Source: an uncultured Bacteroidota bacterium
GTDB taxonomy: Bacteria; Bacteroidota; Bacteroidia; Bacteroidales; SZUA-534
Length of the DNA: 32,082 nt
NCBI GenBank assembly: GCA_946414435.1
Contig: CAMKOM010000035.1
Span: 1-32,082 of the forward strand
Reading direction: 5' to 3'
In this document: piece after piece, positions 7,171 through 14,128 of the stretch
Numbering within the stretch: position 1 is the first letter of the stretch
Layout of the letters: every line of letters begins with the position of its first letter
Position numbers and translations under genes: made by a program
The notes under the pieces: generated by a model
Database searches by the model: none
What the model was told of the DNA's origin: nothing
Seen by the model: the letters and a program-made list of their open reading frames with translations, nothing else

Positions 7171-8466
7171 ATGAAAATTAAAATTCATCGCGGAGCCAAT
7201 CAGATTGGCGGATGCATTACAGAAATCGAATCGTCGAAAGGTGACAAGATTCTTATCGATTTAGGACACAATCTGCCCGAAGGCGACAAGAAATCCTACG
7301 ACAAGTATGAGAATCCCGATTTGTTGCGGAAGTTGCTTCAAGGCGTTTCCGACGTCTATTACACGCACTATCACGGCGACCATATCGGCTTTGAGTATGA
7401 GATTTACAATGCTGGAGTGACACAACACATTGGCGGTTTGTCGCTTAAAATGATGAAAACGCTTAAAAACCATATGTTGAAAGCCGACGATTTGCGCGAG
7501 CAAGCCACAAGAAGTCTTGAGGCGCTGGAGCATTTCAAAATATACAACCCCGAACAAACCAAAACAGTTGGCAACATTCGCATAACGCCCTATTATGTAA
7601 GCCATTCGGCTGCCGACGCGCATATGTTTCTTATTGAGTGCGACGGAGTTACAATTCTTCACACAGGTGATTTCCGCGACCACGGATATATGGGCAATGG
7701 CTTGGAGAAAAACATCAAAGCCAACATCATCAAAAAGAATGTCGATGTGCTTATAACCGAAGGAACAATGCTTGCACGCAATTGCGAAAAAGTTCCGACG
7801 GAATGGGATTTGCAGGAGCAGGCAATGGATGTTATGAAAAACCACAAATACGCCTTCGTCCTCTGCTCGTCGACCGATGCCGACCGCATTGTTACGATGT
7901 TCAAGGCCACCCAACGCACCGACCATAAACGCCTTTTCGTTGTCGATTCATACCAAGGTGCGCAGATTCTGAATATCAAAGATAATTTGGATGGCATTTA
8001 CAAGTCTCTGTATTTCAAAAATATTTCAAAAGATTGCGATAAGTTGCTGCCACAAATGTTGCAGGACGGCTTTACAATGTTGGTGCGCAATTCACAAACA
8101 TTTGAGAATCTGATGGAGAAAATCGTGCCGCAAATTGATTTGCAGCAGACTGCGTTCATTTACTCGCAATTTGGCGGATATATTGATGAGAGTCACACCG
8201 CTTTCCGCCAATCGACCTACGATTTTGTGCATAAGCACGATTGGAAAATGGTGCAAATCCACACCTCGGGACACGCTTCGTGCGAAACGCAGAATGCCGT
8301 CTGCGAATTGCTTCGTCCTTCATTGGCAATCGTGCCCATTCACAAGGATAGTGGCACAAGTTTTGCCGATTTACTGACCGACAATACCTTGAAACAAAAA
8401 GTTGTCACGCAGACCACCAGTTTTTGCCAATCAAGCGGAAATGAGGTTGAGATTATTGTGAATTAG
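7171..8466 (+). CDS. RNase J-like metallo-beta-lactamase/beta-CASP nuclease
   Basis: A 431-residue metallo-hydrolase. It has the zinc-binding motif THYHGDHIG (H66-x-H68-x-D70-H71), H145 in YVSHSAADAH and D167 in HTGDFRD. An inserted beta-CASP domain contains ITEGTMLAR, and near the C-terminus lie HTSGHAS (motif B) and VPIHKD (motif C), as in RNase J. RNase J proteins are usually ~550 residues; this one lacks most of the C-terminal domain. The family acts as 5'-exo/endonuclease on RNA or DNA. It lies 64 bp after the module genes and probably belongs to their operon. It is less AT-rich than the two PD-(D/E)XK genes. Confidence 0.85.
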   Translation: MKIKIHRGANQIGGCITEIESSKGDKILIDLGHNLPEGDKKSYDKYENPDLLRKLLQGVSDVYYTHYHGDHIGFEYEIYNAGVTQHIGGLSLKMMKTLKNHMLKADDLREQATRSLEALEHFKIYNPEQTKTVGNIRITPYYVSHSAADAHMFLIECDGVTILHTGDFRDHGYMGNGLEKNIKANIIKKNVDVLITEGTMLARNCEKVPTEWDLQEQAMDVMKNHKYAFVLCSSTDADRIVTMFKATQRTDHKRLFVVDSYQGAQILNIKDNLDGIYKSLYFKNISKDCDKLLPQMLQDGFTMLVRNSQTFENLMEKIVPQIDLQQTAFIYSQFGGYIDESHTAFRQSTYDFVHKHDWKMVQIHTSGHASCETQNAVCELLRPSLAIVPIHKDSGTSFADLLTDNTLKQKVVTQTTSFCQSSGNEVEIIVN

Positions 8467-8488
8467 CATTTTGCCATTCGCAAAGGCG

Positions 8489-8536
8489 GCGTTTCCCTTC
8501 GTGCTCAAGCCCGATTTTGTGCTTTGGCGCAGATAA
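8489..8536 (+). pseudogene. C-terminal remnant homologous to the 1175-2290 gene
   Basis: In frame, this reads AFPFVLKPDFVLWRR and a stop, against AFTFILRPDFVLWQR and a stop at the end of the 1175-2290 gene. The 19 bp CCCGATTTTGTGCTTTGGC is identical in both, and the other differences are mostly conservative at protein level. No start or further homologous sequence is visible upstream, where the 7171-8466 gene ends. I read it as the leftover 3' end of a homologous gene. Confidence 0.65.
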
Positions 8537-8540
8537 AGCA

Positions 8541-8575
8541 AATGGCGCAACGGTGTTTTTGTCCATTGCGCCATT
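8541..8575. terminator. Hairpin between convergent genes
   Basis: Perfect 10-bp inverted repeat AATGGCGCAA/TTGCGCCATT with a 15-nt loop, between the nuclease gene (plus) and the BlaR1-like gene (minus). It lacks a clear T-tract on either side, so its role as a bidirectional terminator is tentative. Confidence 0.5.
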
Positions 8576-8605
8576 CGCACTATAAACATTTAATAGTCAG
8601 TGTTG

Positions 8606-10546
8606 TCATAATTCAAACTTATTGTATACGATTGTCAAATCGCTGTCGGTAGTATCGATGTATTTGCTTATCAGTTCGTTATAAATACTGTCGGGAACAT
8701 ATCCGCTAATATTGACAACGGTACTTAATCCTTTTTGGGTGTTGGCGGCTTTTGCTTTTGCAATTGCAGCTGCGGTTTCTTCATAATCCGATGTTTTCTG
8801 TTCAAAGTTGATTCGAAGGCCACTCGCAGGTGTTCCTTTGATTTCAGACGCAATCGGGACTTCGTTATTTTGGAAATAACTGATACGGACACAATCCGCC
8901 GTTCTTAATTCAACCACTTCGCAGATGCCTTCGCCAAATCGCTTTTCGGCTTCATAGTTTCTGTAAATTACAACCTCGCTGCCATTGGATATATTAATTA
9001 ATGCTTGCCTAAATATTTTATAGTCAGTCAATTTTCCATCGATAGCAAATTTAGCAAGTGGCGCGGCGGCATTAAAGCTATGTGTTTGATATGCAAAAAC
9101 GTTTTCTGCATACCCAAACCCAACGGGGCTGATTAAATTGGGAATATTGTCGGACGATACCATAGGTTGCGGCACGTCAATTATAACAGGATAGTTGTAT
9201 TCGTAAACCAAATTTACGTCGTTCATAACATACACAAAGTCGAATTTTTCCGAAGTATAGTAATACATCTTTTTGTATTCGTGTGGTTTAAGTTTCTTAA
9301 ATTTGGTGTAAGTAGATTTCTTTCCGTCGATAATGATGGTTGTTTGTTCGTTTACCCAACGAAGTTCCCAAGCGTCAGGTTTTTCTGCGGTTTTTATACC
9401 GTTTATAGCAATGGTCACAGTAGGATTTGCCTCGGAATTACTTAAATTATCCACATAAATTTCATATCCTACAGTAACGCGATTATACTTATCACAACTT
9501 TCGTGTACTTTCAAATGAAAATCTAAAACACTATCCACTTCGTCATAGAAGCGGTCTGCCGTAAAAATAACTCTGTCAGCGTCAGGCATATAGATATCTT
9601 TGCCATTTTTTGTTTTTGTCGATTGCCCGCAACCGAACGATAGGAACAGCGCCAATGTGAGCGCACCTGCGGCAGCCGTTTGCAGAAACTTGCTGCCTTG
9701 AAAATCTTTCTGTTTCATCTTCATAAATCGTATTTTGGTTAGTGAATTGGTTGCGCCCGAAGTCAGTTCGGGGTTGCAACCGAATAGTTGTTTGATGATT
9801 GTCAGTCTGTACGATTCAACATTGTAGCCGTTCGACAGAGCGTCGCGGTCGGCCTGCCATTCCTGCACTTCCTCGAGCCGCTGCTCGGCTTTCCACACAA
9901 ACGGATTGAACCAGAACACCGAGCGAAGCACGGTCATAAGCAGTTTCTCAATTGAGTGGCGGTGCGCCACGTGGCTAGCCTCGTGCGATATTATCTGTCG
10001 GCGTTCCGTTTCGTCGTGGTCGGTGCGGATAAATATTGTGCGCCAGAACGAGAAAGGCGTCTCAACCTTGTCGCTCACGGCCAGATGGTATTCGGGCTTA
10101 AGCGTGACGTCGGCCTGCCGTTTCAGTTTGGAAACAAGCAAGATGCCTCTGACTATGAGTGCCAGCAGAATCAACGCCACCAACAGATAAATTGCGATGC
10201 CAGCGTACATAAATTTCTCATTGAGCGTCAGTTGCGGTGTTAGCGCCTCGGCTTTTGCAACAACTTTTTCCTCAACCGTTTCCGATACTGTTGTCACCTC
10301 GGCAACGTCTTGTCGCTCAATAGGTTCGGCATTGATTGCGGGTGCGGACACTGTTTGAATGAATGTTTGCCCGGGATAGAGCGGCACGTTGAGCGCGGGA
10401 ATAATCGCCGACAGCAACATTGTTATTATCAGATATTTGCGGCAAAGGCCGTAATTCGGTTTCCGAACAATCAGCAGTCGGTACAAAAGCATAAACAGCC
10501 CGCTGCACAGGAAAAACTCTACTATGTAGATTACGAACGGTTTCAT
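8606..10546 (-). CDS. BlaR1/MecR1-like M56 metallopeptidase sensor
   Basis: A 646-residue membrane protein. Transmembrane segments lie near residues 4-26, 36-52, 112-138 and ~285-303. The M56 zinc site HEASH (188-192) with E229 in EWQADRDAL lies between them on the cytoplasmic side. The remaining ~340 residues after the last helix should be extracytoplasmic and are beta-rich, not recognised as a penicillin-binding sensor domain. In BlaR1 systems, signal binding triggers cleavage of the partner repressor. The partner BlaI-like gene is 5 bp upstream in the same operon. The ligand here is unknown; this type is common in Bacteroidota without a linked beta-lactamase, and none is seen here. Confidence 0.9.
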   Translation of the reverse strand: MKPFVIYIVEFFLCSGLFMLLYRLLIVRKPNYGLCRKYLIITMLLSAIIPALNVPLYPGQTFIQTVSAPAINAEPIERQDVAEVTTVSETVEEKVVAKAEALTPQLTLNEKFMYAGIAIYLLVALILLALIVRGILLVSKLKRQADVTLKPEYHLAVSDKVETPFSFWRTIFIRTDHDETERRQIISHEASHVAHRHSIEKLLMTVLRSVFWFNPFVWKAEQRLEEVQEWQADRDALSNGYNVESYRLTIIKQLFGCNPELTSGATNSLTKIRFMKMKQKDFQGSKFLQTAAAGALTLALFLSFGCGQSTKTKNGKDIYMPDADRVIFTADRFYDEVDSVLDFHLKVHESCDKYNRVTVGYEIYVDNLSNSEANPTVTIAINGIKTAEKPDAWELRWVNEQTTIIIDGKKSTYTKFKKLKPHEYKKMYYYTSEKFDFVYVMNDVNLVYEYNYPVIIDVPQPMVSSDNIPNLISPVGFGYAENVFAYQTHSFNAAAPLAKFAIDGKLTDYKIFRQALINISNGSEVVIYRNYEAEKRFGEGICEVVELRTADCVRISYFQNNEVPIASEIKGTPASGLRINFEQKTSDYEETAAAIAKAKAANTQKGLSTVVNISGYVPDSIYNELISKYIDTTDSDLTIVYNKFEL

Positions 10547-10551
10547 AGTGA

Positions 10552-10935
10552 TTATTGTTTATTGTTAAGCATTTGCAGAATCTCGTCGACCTCGTCCATT
10601 GAAATCGACTTGCGCTGTGAGAAATAGTTCACCAATCGGCTCACCGACCCGTCGAAGAACGTGTGCAGCACATTGTGCATATATAAATCGGTGTACTCGG
10701 CCTTGCTCACAGCCGCCTGATAGACATTGCTGTGGCCGTAGGTCTTGTGTGTCAGAAAACCCTTCGTGTCCAGAATGCGAACCATTGTGGCCACCGTGCT
10801 GTAGGCGGGCCTTGGCTCGGGCAGGCGTTCGTGCACGTCGCGCACCACAAAATTGTCGTCAATCTGCCAAACCACCTGCATAATTTCCAGTTCCGCCTTT
10901 GTCAGTTCGGGAATGATTTTTTTCTGCTCGTCCAT
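10552..10935 (-). CDS. BlaI/MecI-family transcriptional repressor
   Basis: A 127-residue protein with the N-terminal winged helix typical of the family (LTKAELEIMQVVWQ, then RPAYSTVATMVRILDTKGFL, residues ~9-60) and a C-terminal dimerisation region. The BlaI/MecI cleavage site usually lies in the C-terminal half. It is co-oriented with the M56 protease gene 5 bp downstream and probably represses this operon. The region upstream is very AT-rich and contains a perfect dyad at 10987-11006. Confidence 0.92.
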   Translation of the reverse strand: MDEQKKIIPELTKAELEIMQVVWQIDDNFVVRDVHERLPEPRPAYSTVATMVRILDTKGFLTHKTYGHSNVYQAAVSKAEYTDLYMHNVLHTFFDGSVSRLVNYFSQRKSISMDEVDEILQMLNNKQ

Positions 10936-10959
10936 AGTATTTTGTTTAAATTAACAACG

Positions 10960-11006
10960 TAAATATATAACGAGTTTTTTAATTACAAAATTAAAAGTTT
11001 AATTTT
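10960..11006 (-). promoter_or_regulatory. Possible promoter and operator of the BlaI/BlaR-like operon
   Basis: On the minus strand TATATTTA (plus 10960-10967) is one mismatch from the -7 consensus TAnnTTTG, 25 bp before the repressor start. Upstream lies a perfect dyad AAAATTAAA-AG-TTTAATTTT (10987-11006) in an AT-rich stretch. Assignment as the repressor's operator is a guess. Confidence 0.35.
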
Positions 11007-11083
11007 TAAGTTAAAATTTTAAATAAGTCTGAAAATCTAAAGCAAACCCGCAATCTTTTACAAAGAAAACTTGCGCTTTTTCT

Positions 11084-11091
11084 TACCTTTA
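11084..11091 (+). promoter_or_regulatory. Possible -7 box of tmk
   Basis: TACCTTTA, one mismatch from TAnnTTTG, 21 bp before the tmk ATG. Confidence 0.35.
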
Positions 11092-11112
11092 TGCGCTCTT
11101 AAAAAGTAGAAA

Positions 11113-11799
11113 ATGGCATTCATAGTTATCGAAGGACTTGACGGCGCAGGCAAGTCAACACAACTTAACAAACTGCGCAAGTTGCTCGACGATAGAAATA
11201 TACCTTTCGAGTATCTGCATTTTCCGCGTGTCGATGAAGGTGTTTTTGGCAATCTCGTCTCGATGTTTCTGCGTGGCGATTTGGGTGCGAACAATCAGGT
11301 TAACCCCTACTTGGTGGCGCTCATTTACGCCGGCGACCGCAACGATGCGCAGCAAACCATTCGCCAATGGCTGACCGATGGAAAACTTGTCATTATCGAC
11401 CGCTACGTCTATTCGAACCTTGCCTTCCAAGGCGCGAAAATTGCCGATGCCGAGAAGAAAACCGAACTGCGCCAATGGATTAAAGAGTTGGAATTCAACT
11501 ATTACCGTATTCCGCAACCCGATTTGACGTTGTTCCTCGACGTGCCGTTCAGCTTCACCACCAAGAGCCTCACCAGCCACCGCGAAGGCGACGACCGCCG
11601 CTATCTGCAAGGCAAACAAGACATTCACGAAGCCGACCTCAACTTTCAGGAACAGGTGCGCCGCGAGTATCTCGACCTTGCCGCAACCGAAAAAAACTTT
11701 GAGCTGATAAAATGCTACGGCGCCGACAATCAAATGCTGCCGCCCGACGTTGTTTTCGGCCTAATTGTCAACCAACTCGAGAAATACCGAGTCATTTAA
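11113..11799 (+). CDS. tmk: Thymidylate kinase
   Basis: A 228-residue dTMP kinase that converts dTMP and ATP to dTDP in the dTTP pathway. The P-loop is GLDGAGKST (8-16). The DRY motif is IIDRYVYSN (D96-R97-Y98), and a LID-like segment SHREGDDRRYLQ lies near residue 155. It is slightly longer than the usual 205-215 residues. The start is fixed by the P-loop position. A Nudix hydrolase gene begins 12 bp after the stop, probably co-transcribed. Confidence 0.95.
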   Translation: MAFIVIEGLDGAGKSTQLNKLRKLLDDRNIPFEYLHFPRVDEGVFGNLVSMFLRGDLGANNQVNPYLVALIYAGDRNDAQQTIRQWLTDGKLVIIDRYVYSNLAFQGAKIADAEKKTELRQWIKELEFNYYRIPQPDLTLFLDVPFSFTTKSLTSHREGDDRRYLQGKQDIHEADLNFQEQVRREYLDLAATEKNFELIKCYGADNQMLPPDVVFGLIVNQLEKYRVI

Positions 11800-11811
11800 A
11801 CACCAACCATT

Positions 11812-12246
11812 ATGTTCACCTACCAATATCCGCGCCCGGCAGTAACGGTTGATATGGTCATTTTGCACCGCACCGCCAAAGACACCGAGATTCTGCTCAT
11901 TGAACGCCGTAACAACCCGTTTGCCGGCTGTTGGGCACTGCCCGGCGGTTTTGTTGATGAGAACGAAGACCTGCCCGATGCCGCCGCCCGCGAGCTGCGC
12001 GAAGAGACGAGCCTCACTGGCATTGCCCTGAACCAAATTGGCGCCTTTGGCCGCCCCGGCCGCGACCCGCGCGGGCACACCATAACCGTTGCCTATTGGG
12101 GATTGTGCGACACCCCCGAAAAAGCCGCCGCTGCCGACGATGCCAAAACCTTGCGTTGGTTTCCAATCAACAATCTGCCGCCGCTCGCCTTCGACCACGA
12201 TGAGATTATTGCCGAAGCGCTGAAGGGGATGAATGGTAAGTGGTAA
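11812..12246 (+). CDS. Nudix hydrolase (ADP-ribose pyrophosphatase/MutT-like)
   Basis: A 144-residue protein with a Nudix box from G46 to L68 (GGFVDENEDLPDAAARELRE continuing EETSL): G46, E52, R60-E61, E64-E65. The usual glycine near the end of the box is Ser67, but the metal-binding glutamates are all present, so it should be active. Substrate is not determinable; COG1051-like ADP-ribose pyrophosphatases have this size. It forms a likely operon with tmk and may serve nucleotide-pool housekeeping. Confidence 0.9.
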   Translation: MFTYQYPRPAVTVDMVILHRTAKDTEILLIERRNNPFAGCWALPGGFVDENEDLPDAAARELREETSLTGIALNQIGAFGRPGRDPRGHTITVAYWGLCDTPEKAAAADDAKTLRWFPINNLPPLAFDHDEIIAEALKGMNGKW

Positions 12247-12267
12247 GAGTTTAGAGTTCAGAATAAC

Positions 12268-12356
12268 GCCCCGACGGGGCAAAAACAATATAGCCCAAGG
12301 TAAGCGAAGCGGCACCTTGGGTAGTTGCCGAAGAGCAAAATGCGCCCTGTAAGGGC
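12268..12356. repeat. Three-hairpin repeat cassette
   Basis: GCCCC-GAC-GGGGC (12268-12280), CCCAAGGT/ACCTTGGG enclosing AAGCGAAGCGGC (12294-12321), and GCCCT-GTA-AGGGC (12344-12356). The same order occurs at 26417-26505. The middle hairpin shares its AGCGAAGCG loop with the repeats around the transposase at 339. Confidence 0.8.
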
Positions 12357-12426
12357 AACACGCTCGTTAGCTGCGTTTTCCCTAGGATTGCATTCTATCC
12401 TTCAATTAATCTATCCTTCAATCCAT

Positions 12427-12460
12427 AAAAAAGCCGCGCCCAATTACGAGCACGGCTTTT
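12427..12460. terminator. Bidirectional terminator
   Basis: AAAAGCCGCGC/GCACGGCTTTT hairpin (one G-T position) with T-tracts on both strands: four T on plus, and six on minus after the alpha-oxoamine synthase gene. Confidence 0.8.
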
Positions 12461-12479
12461 AAACATATTGCTTATCCAA

Positions 12480-13745
12480 TTAGTCCATCAAATCGGCTTT
12501 AGCCTGGATACCACTGTTATCGTAGTAGCCCTTGTCAAGTTTCTCTTTGATTTCCTTGAATGCGTTCAGCGTGTAATCGACATCCTCAATTGAGTGAGCG
12601 GCGGTCGATATGATGCGGAAGATCACCATTCCTGGCGGGATTACAGGGTAAACCACAATCGAGCAGAAAATCTTGTAGTTCTCGCGCAGGTCGTAAGCCA
12701 TTGCCGATGCCTGCTCGGGACCACCCTGAATGTGAACCGGTGATACACAAGCCTCGGCCGGACCAATATCGAAACCCAAGTTGCGGAAACCATCCTGCAA
12801 GCGGCGAGTGATGGTCCACAGTTTCTGACGCAGCTCGTCGCCCTCGGGGCTGTCGATAATCTCCAAACGCTTGATGCAACCCTCAACAATCGGCATTGGC
12901 AGAGCCTTTGCATAAATCTGCGAACGCATATTGTAGCGCAGGTAATCGATAACCGATTTTTTTGTTGCGATGAATCCACCGATGATTGCCATCGATTTTG
13001 CGTAAGCGCCAATGTAGATGTCGATGTCGTCCATCACGCCAAAGTGCTCTGATGTGCCGCGTCCGTGGGGGCCCATCACGCCGAAGCCGTGGGCGTCGTC
13101 AATCATAATGCGGAATTTGTATTTCTTTTTGAGAGCGGCAATCTGGTCGAGAATGCCAAGAGCACCGGTCATTCCGTAAACGCCCTCGGTGATGAGCAGA
13201 ACGCCACCGCCTTGTTCCTCAGCCACTTTGCAGGCAACCTTCAGTTTTTGCTCGCAGCTCACAATGTCGTTGTGTTTGTAAGAGAAGGCCTTACCTGTAT
13301 GCAGACGCTTACCGTCCATAAGGCAGGCGTGGCACTCGGCGTCGAACACAATCACATCGTGGCGCGACAGCAACGAGTCAATAGCCGATACAATACCCTG
13401 ATAACCAAAGTTAAACAGGAATGCAGCCTCTTTTTTCTCGAATTTGGCAAGCATATGCTCAAGTTTTTCGTGCAGCTCAGAGTTGCCGGTGAGCATACGG
13501 CTACCCATTGGGTAAGCCAAACCCCAGCGTACGGCAGCCTCACCGTCAACCTTGCGGATTTCAGGATGGTTGGCCAGGCCGAGATAGTTGTTCAAACTCC
13601 AGCACAAAACATCTTTGCCCTGAAAACGCATATGCGGGCCAATCTCGCCCTCAAGCTTCGGGAATGCATAGTAGCCTTCAGCTTGCTCGCGGTACTGTCC
13701 CAACGGACCGCCCGTCGATTCCTCAATTCTTTCAAAAATATCCAT
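12480..13745 (-). CDS. Alpha-oxoamine synthase, probable serine palmitoyltransferase
   Basis: A 421-residue PLP enzyme of the family containing serine palmitoyltransferase, 8-amino-7-oxononanoate synthase and glycine C-acetyltransferase. Visible are H139 (ring-stacking, in ECHAC), TEGVYGMTG (187-195), DDAHGFG (216-222) and the PLP lysine K250 in YAKSMAIIGGF. These enzymes condense an amino acid with an acyl-CoA. No biotin genes or threonine dehydrogenase gene flank it, and Bacteroidota make sphingolipids with an enzyme of this kind, so serine palmitoyltransferase (serine + palmitoyl-CoA to 3-ketosphinganine) is the best guess. Family certain, substrate not. Confidence 0.8.
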   Translation of the reverse strand: MDIFERIEESTGGPLGQYREQAEGYYAFPKLEGEIGPHMRFQGKDVLCWSLNNYLGLANHPEIRKVDGEAAVRWGLAYPMGSRMLTGNSELHEKLEHMLAKFEKKEAAFLFNFGYQGIVSAIDSLLSRHDVIVFDAECHACLMDGKRLHTGKAFSYKHNDIVSCEQKLKVACKVAEEQGGGVLLITEGVYGMTGALGILDQIAALKKKYKFRIMIDDAHGFGVMGPHGRGTSEHFGVMDDIDIYIGAYAKSMAIIGGFIATKKSVIDYLRYNMRSQIYAKALPMPIVEGCIKRLEIIDSPEGDELRQKLWTITRRLQDGFRNLGFDIGPAEACVSPVHIQGGPEQASAMAYDLRENYKIFCSIVVYPVIPPGMVIFRIISTAAHSIEDVDYTLNAFKEIKEKLDKGYYDNSGIQAKADLMD

Positions 13746-13778
13746 TTATGTTAAGTTTTAGATGTTTCTAAATTGCCG

Positions 13779-13786
13779 CAAATGTA
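13779..13786 (-). promoter_or_regulatory. -7 promoter box of the oxoamine synthase gene
   Basis: On the minus strand TACATTTG matches TAnnTTTG exactly, 33 bp before the start codon, followed by GCGG. Transcription would start near 13773. Confidence 0.7.
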
Positions 13787-13889
13787 CTTTTTTATGTGTT
13801 TCGAATGGTAGTATAATTACCCATTTTTTAGCGAAAGCAAAGTGATGAAAGCAAGAAACATAGTTATGCTGAAAGTAAGAATAAAACCC

Positions 13890-13897
13890 TATCTTTG
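13890..13897 (+). promoter_or_regulatory. -7 promoter box of the cobalamin locus
   Basis: TATCTTTG matches TAnnTTTG exactly and lies just before the riboswitch, putting the transcript start near 13903. I could not identify a convincing -33 TTTG. Confidence 0.7.
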
Positions 13898-13906
13898 CCC
13901 CTGTTT

Positions 13907-14115
13907 TGTTGCCGCTTGCGATTCCGCATCCGGCATTAAAAGGGAATCCGGTGCAAGTCCGGAGCTGTCCCGCAGCTGTGAATCTCGCTGTGAACGGTCC
14001 ATAACCCAATGCCACTGTCGGCTTGTGCCGGCGGGAAGGCGGGCCGTTTGAGATGAGCCAGAAGACCTGCAAAACGTTTCGCCGAAAGGCCTCGAGGAAG
14101 GAACCGTCGGCAGGT
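13907..14115 (+). ncRNA. Cobalamin riboswitch
   Basis: The conserved B12 aptamer elements are present in order: GGGAATCCGGTGCAAGTCC (from 13942), CTGTCCCGCAGCTGT (13965-13979), GCCACTG (14011-14017), GGGAAGG (14033-14039) and the 3' signature GCCAGAAGACCTGC ending at 14070. ACCTGC (14065-14070) can pair with GCAGGT (14110-14115), 14 nt before the btuB start, a plausible expression platform for switching translation (inference). It should reduce btuB expression when adenosyl- or other cobalamin is abundant. Confidence 0.95.
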
Positions 14116-14128
14116 GATTTAATTAGTT

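Noticed and set aside
2243-8536. Fresh integrase att-site duplication
   Set aside because: Only 19 bp are identical, flanking differences are conservative codon changes, and no integrase or tRNA is present; an old homologous gene end fits better.
8606-10935. Beta-lactam resistance operon
   Set aside because: A BlaI/BlaR1-like pair is present, but no beta-lactamase or PBP2a gene is adjacent and the sensor domain is not recognisably penicillin-binding.
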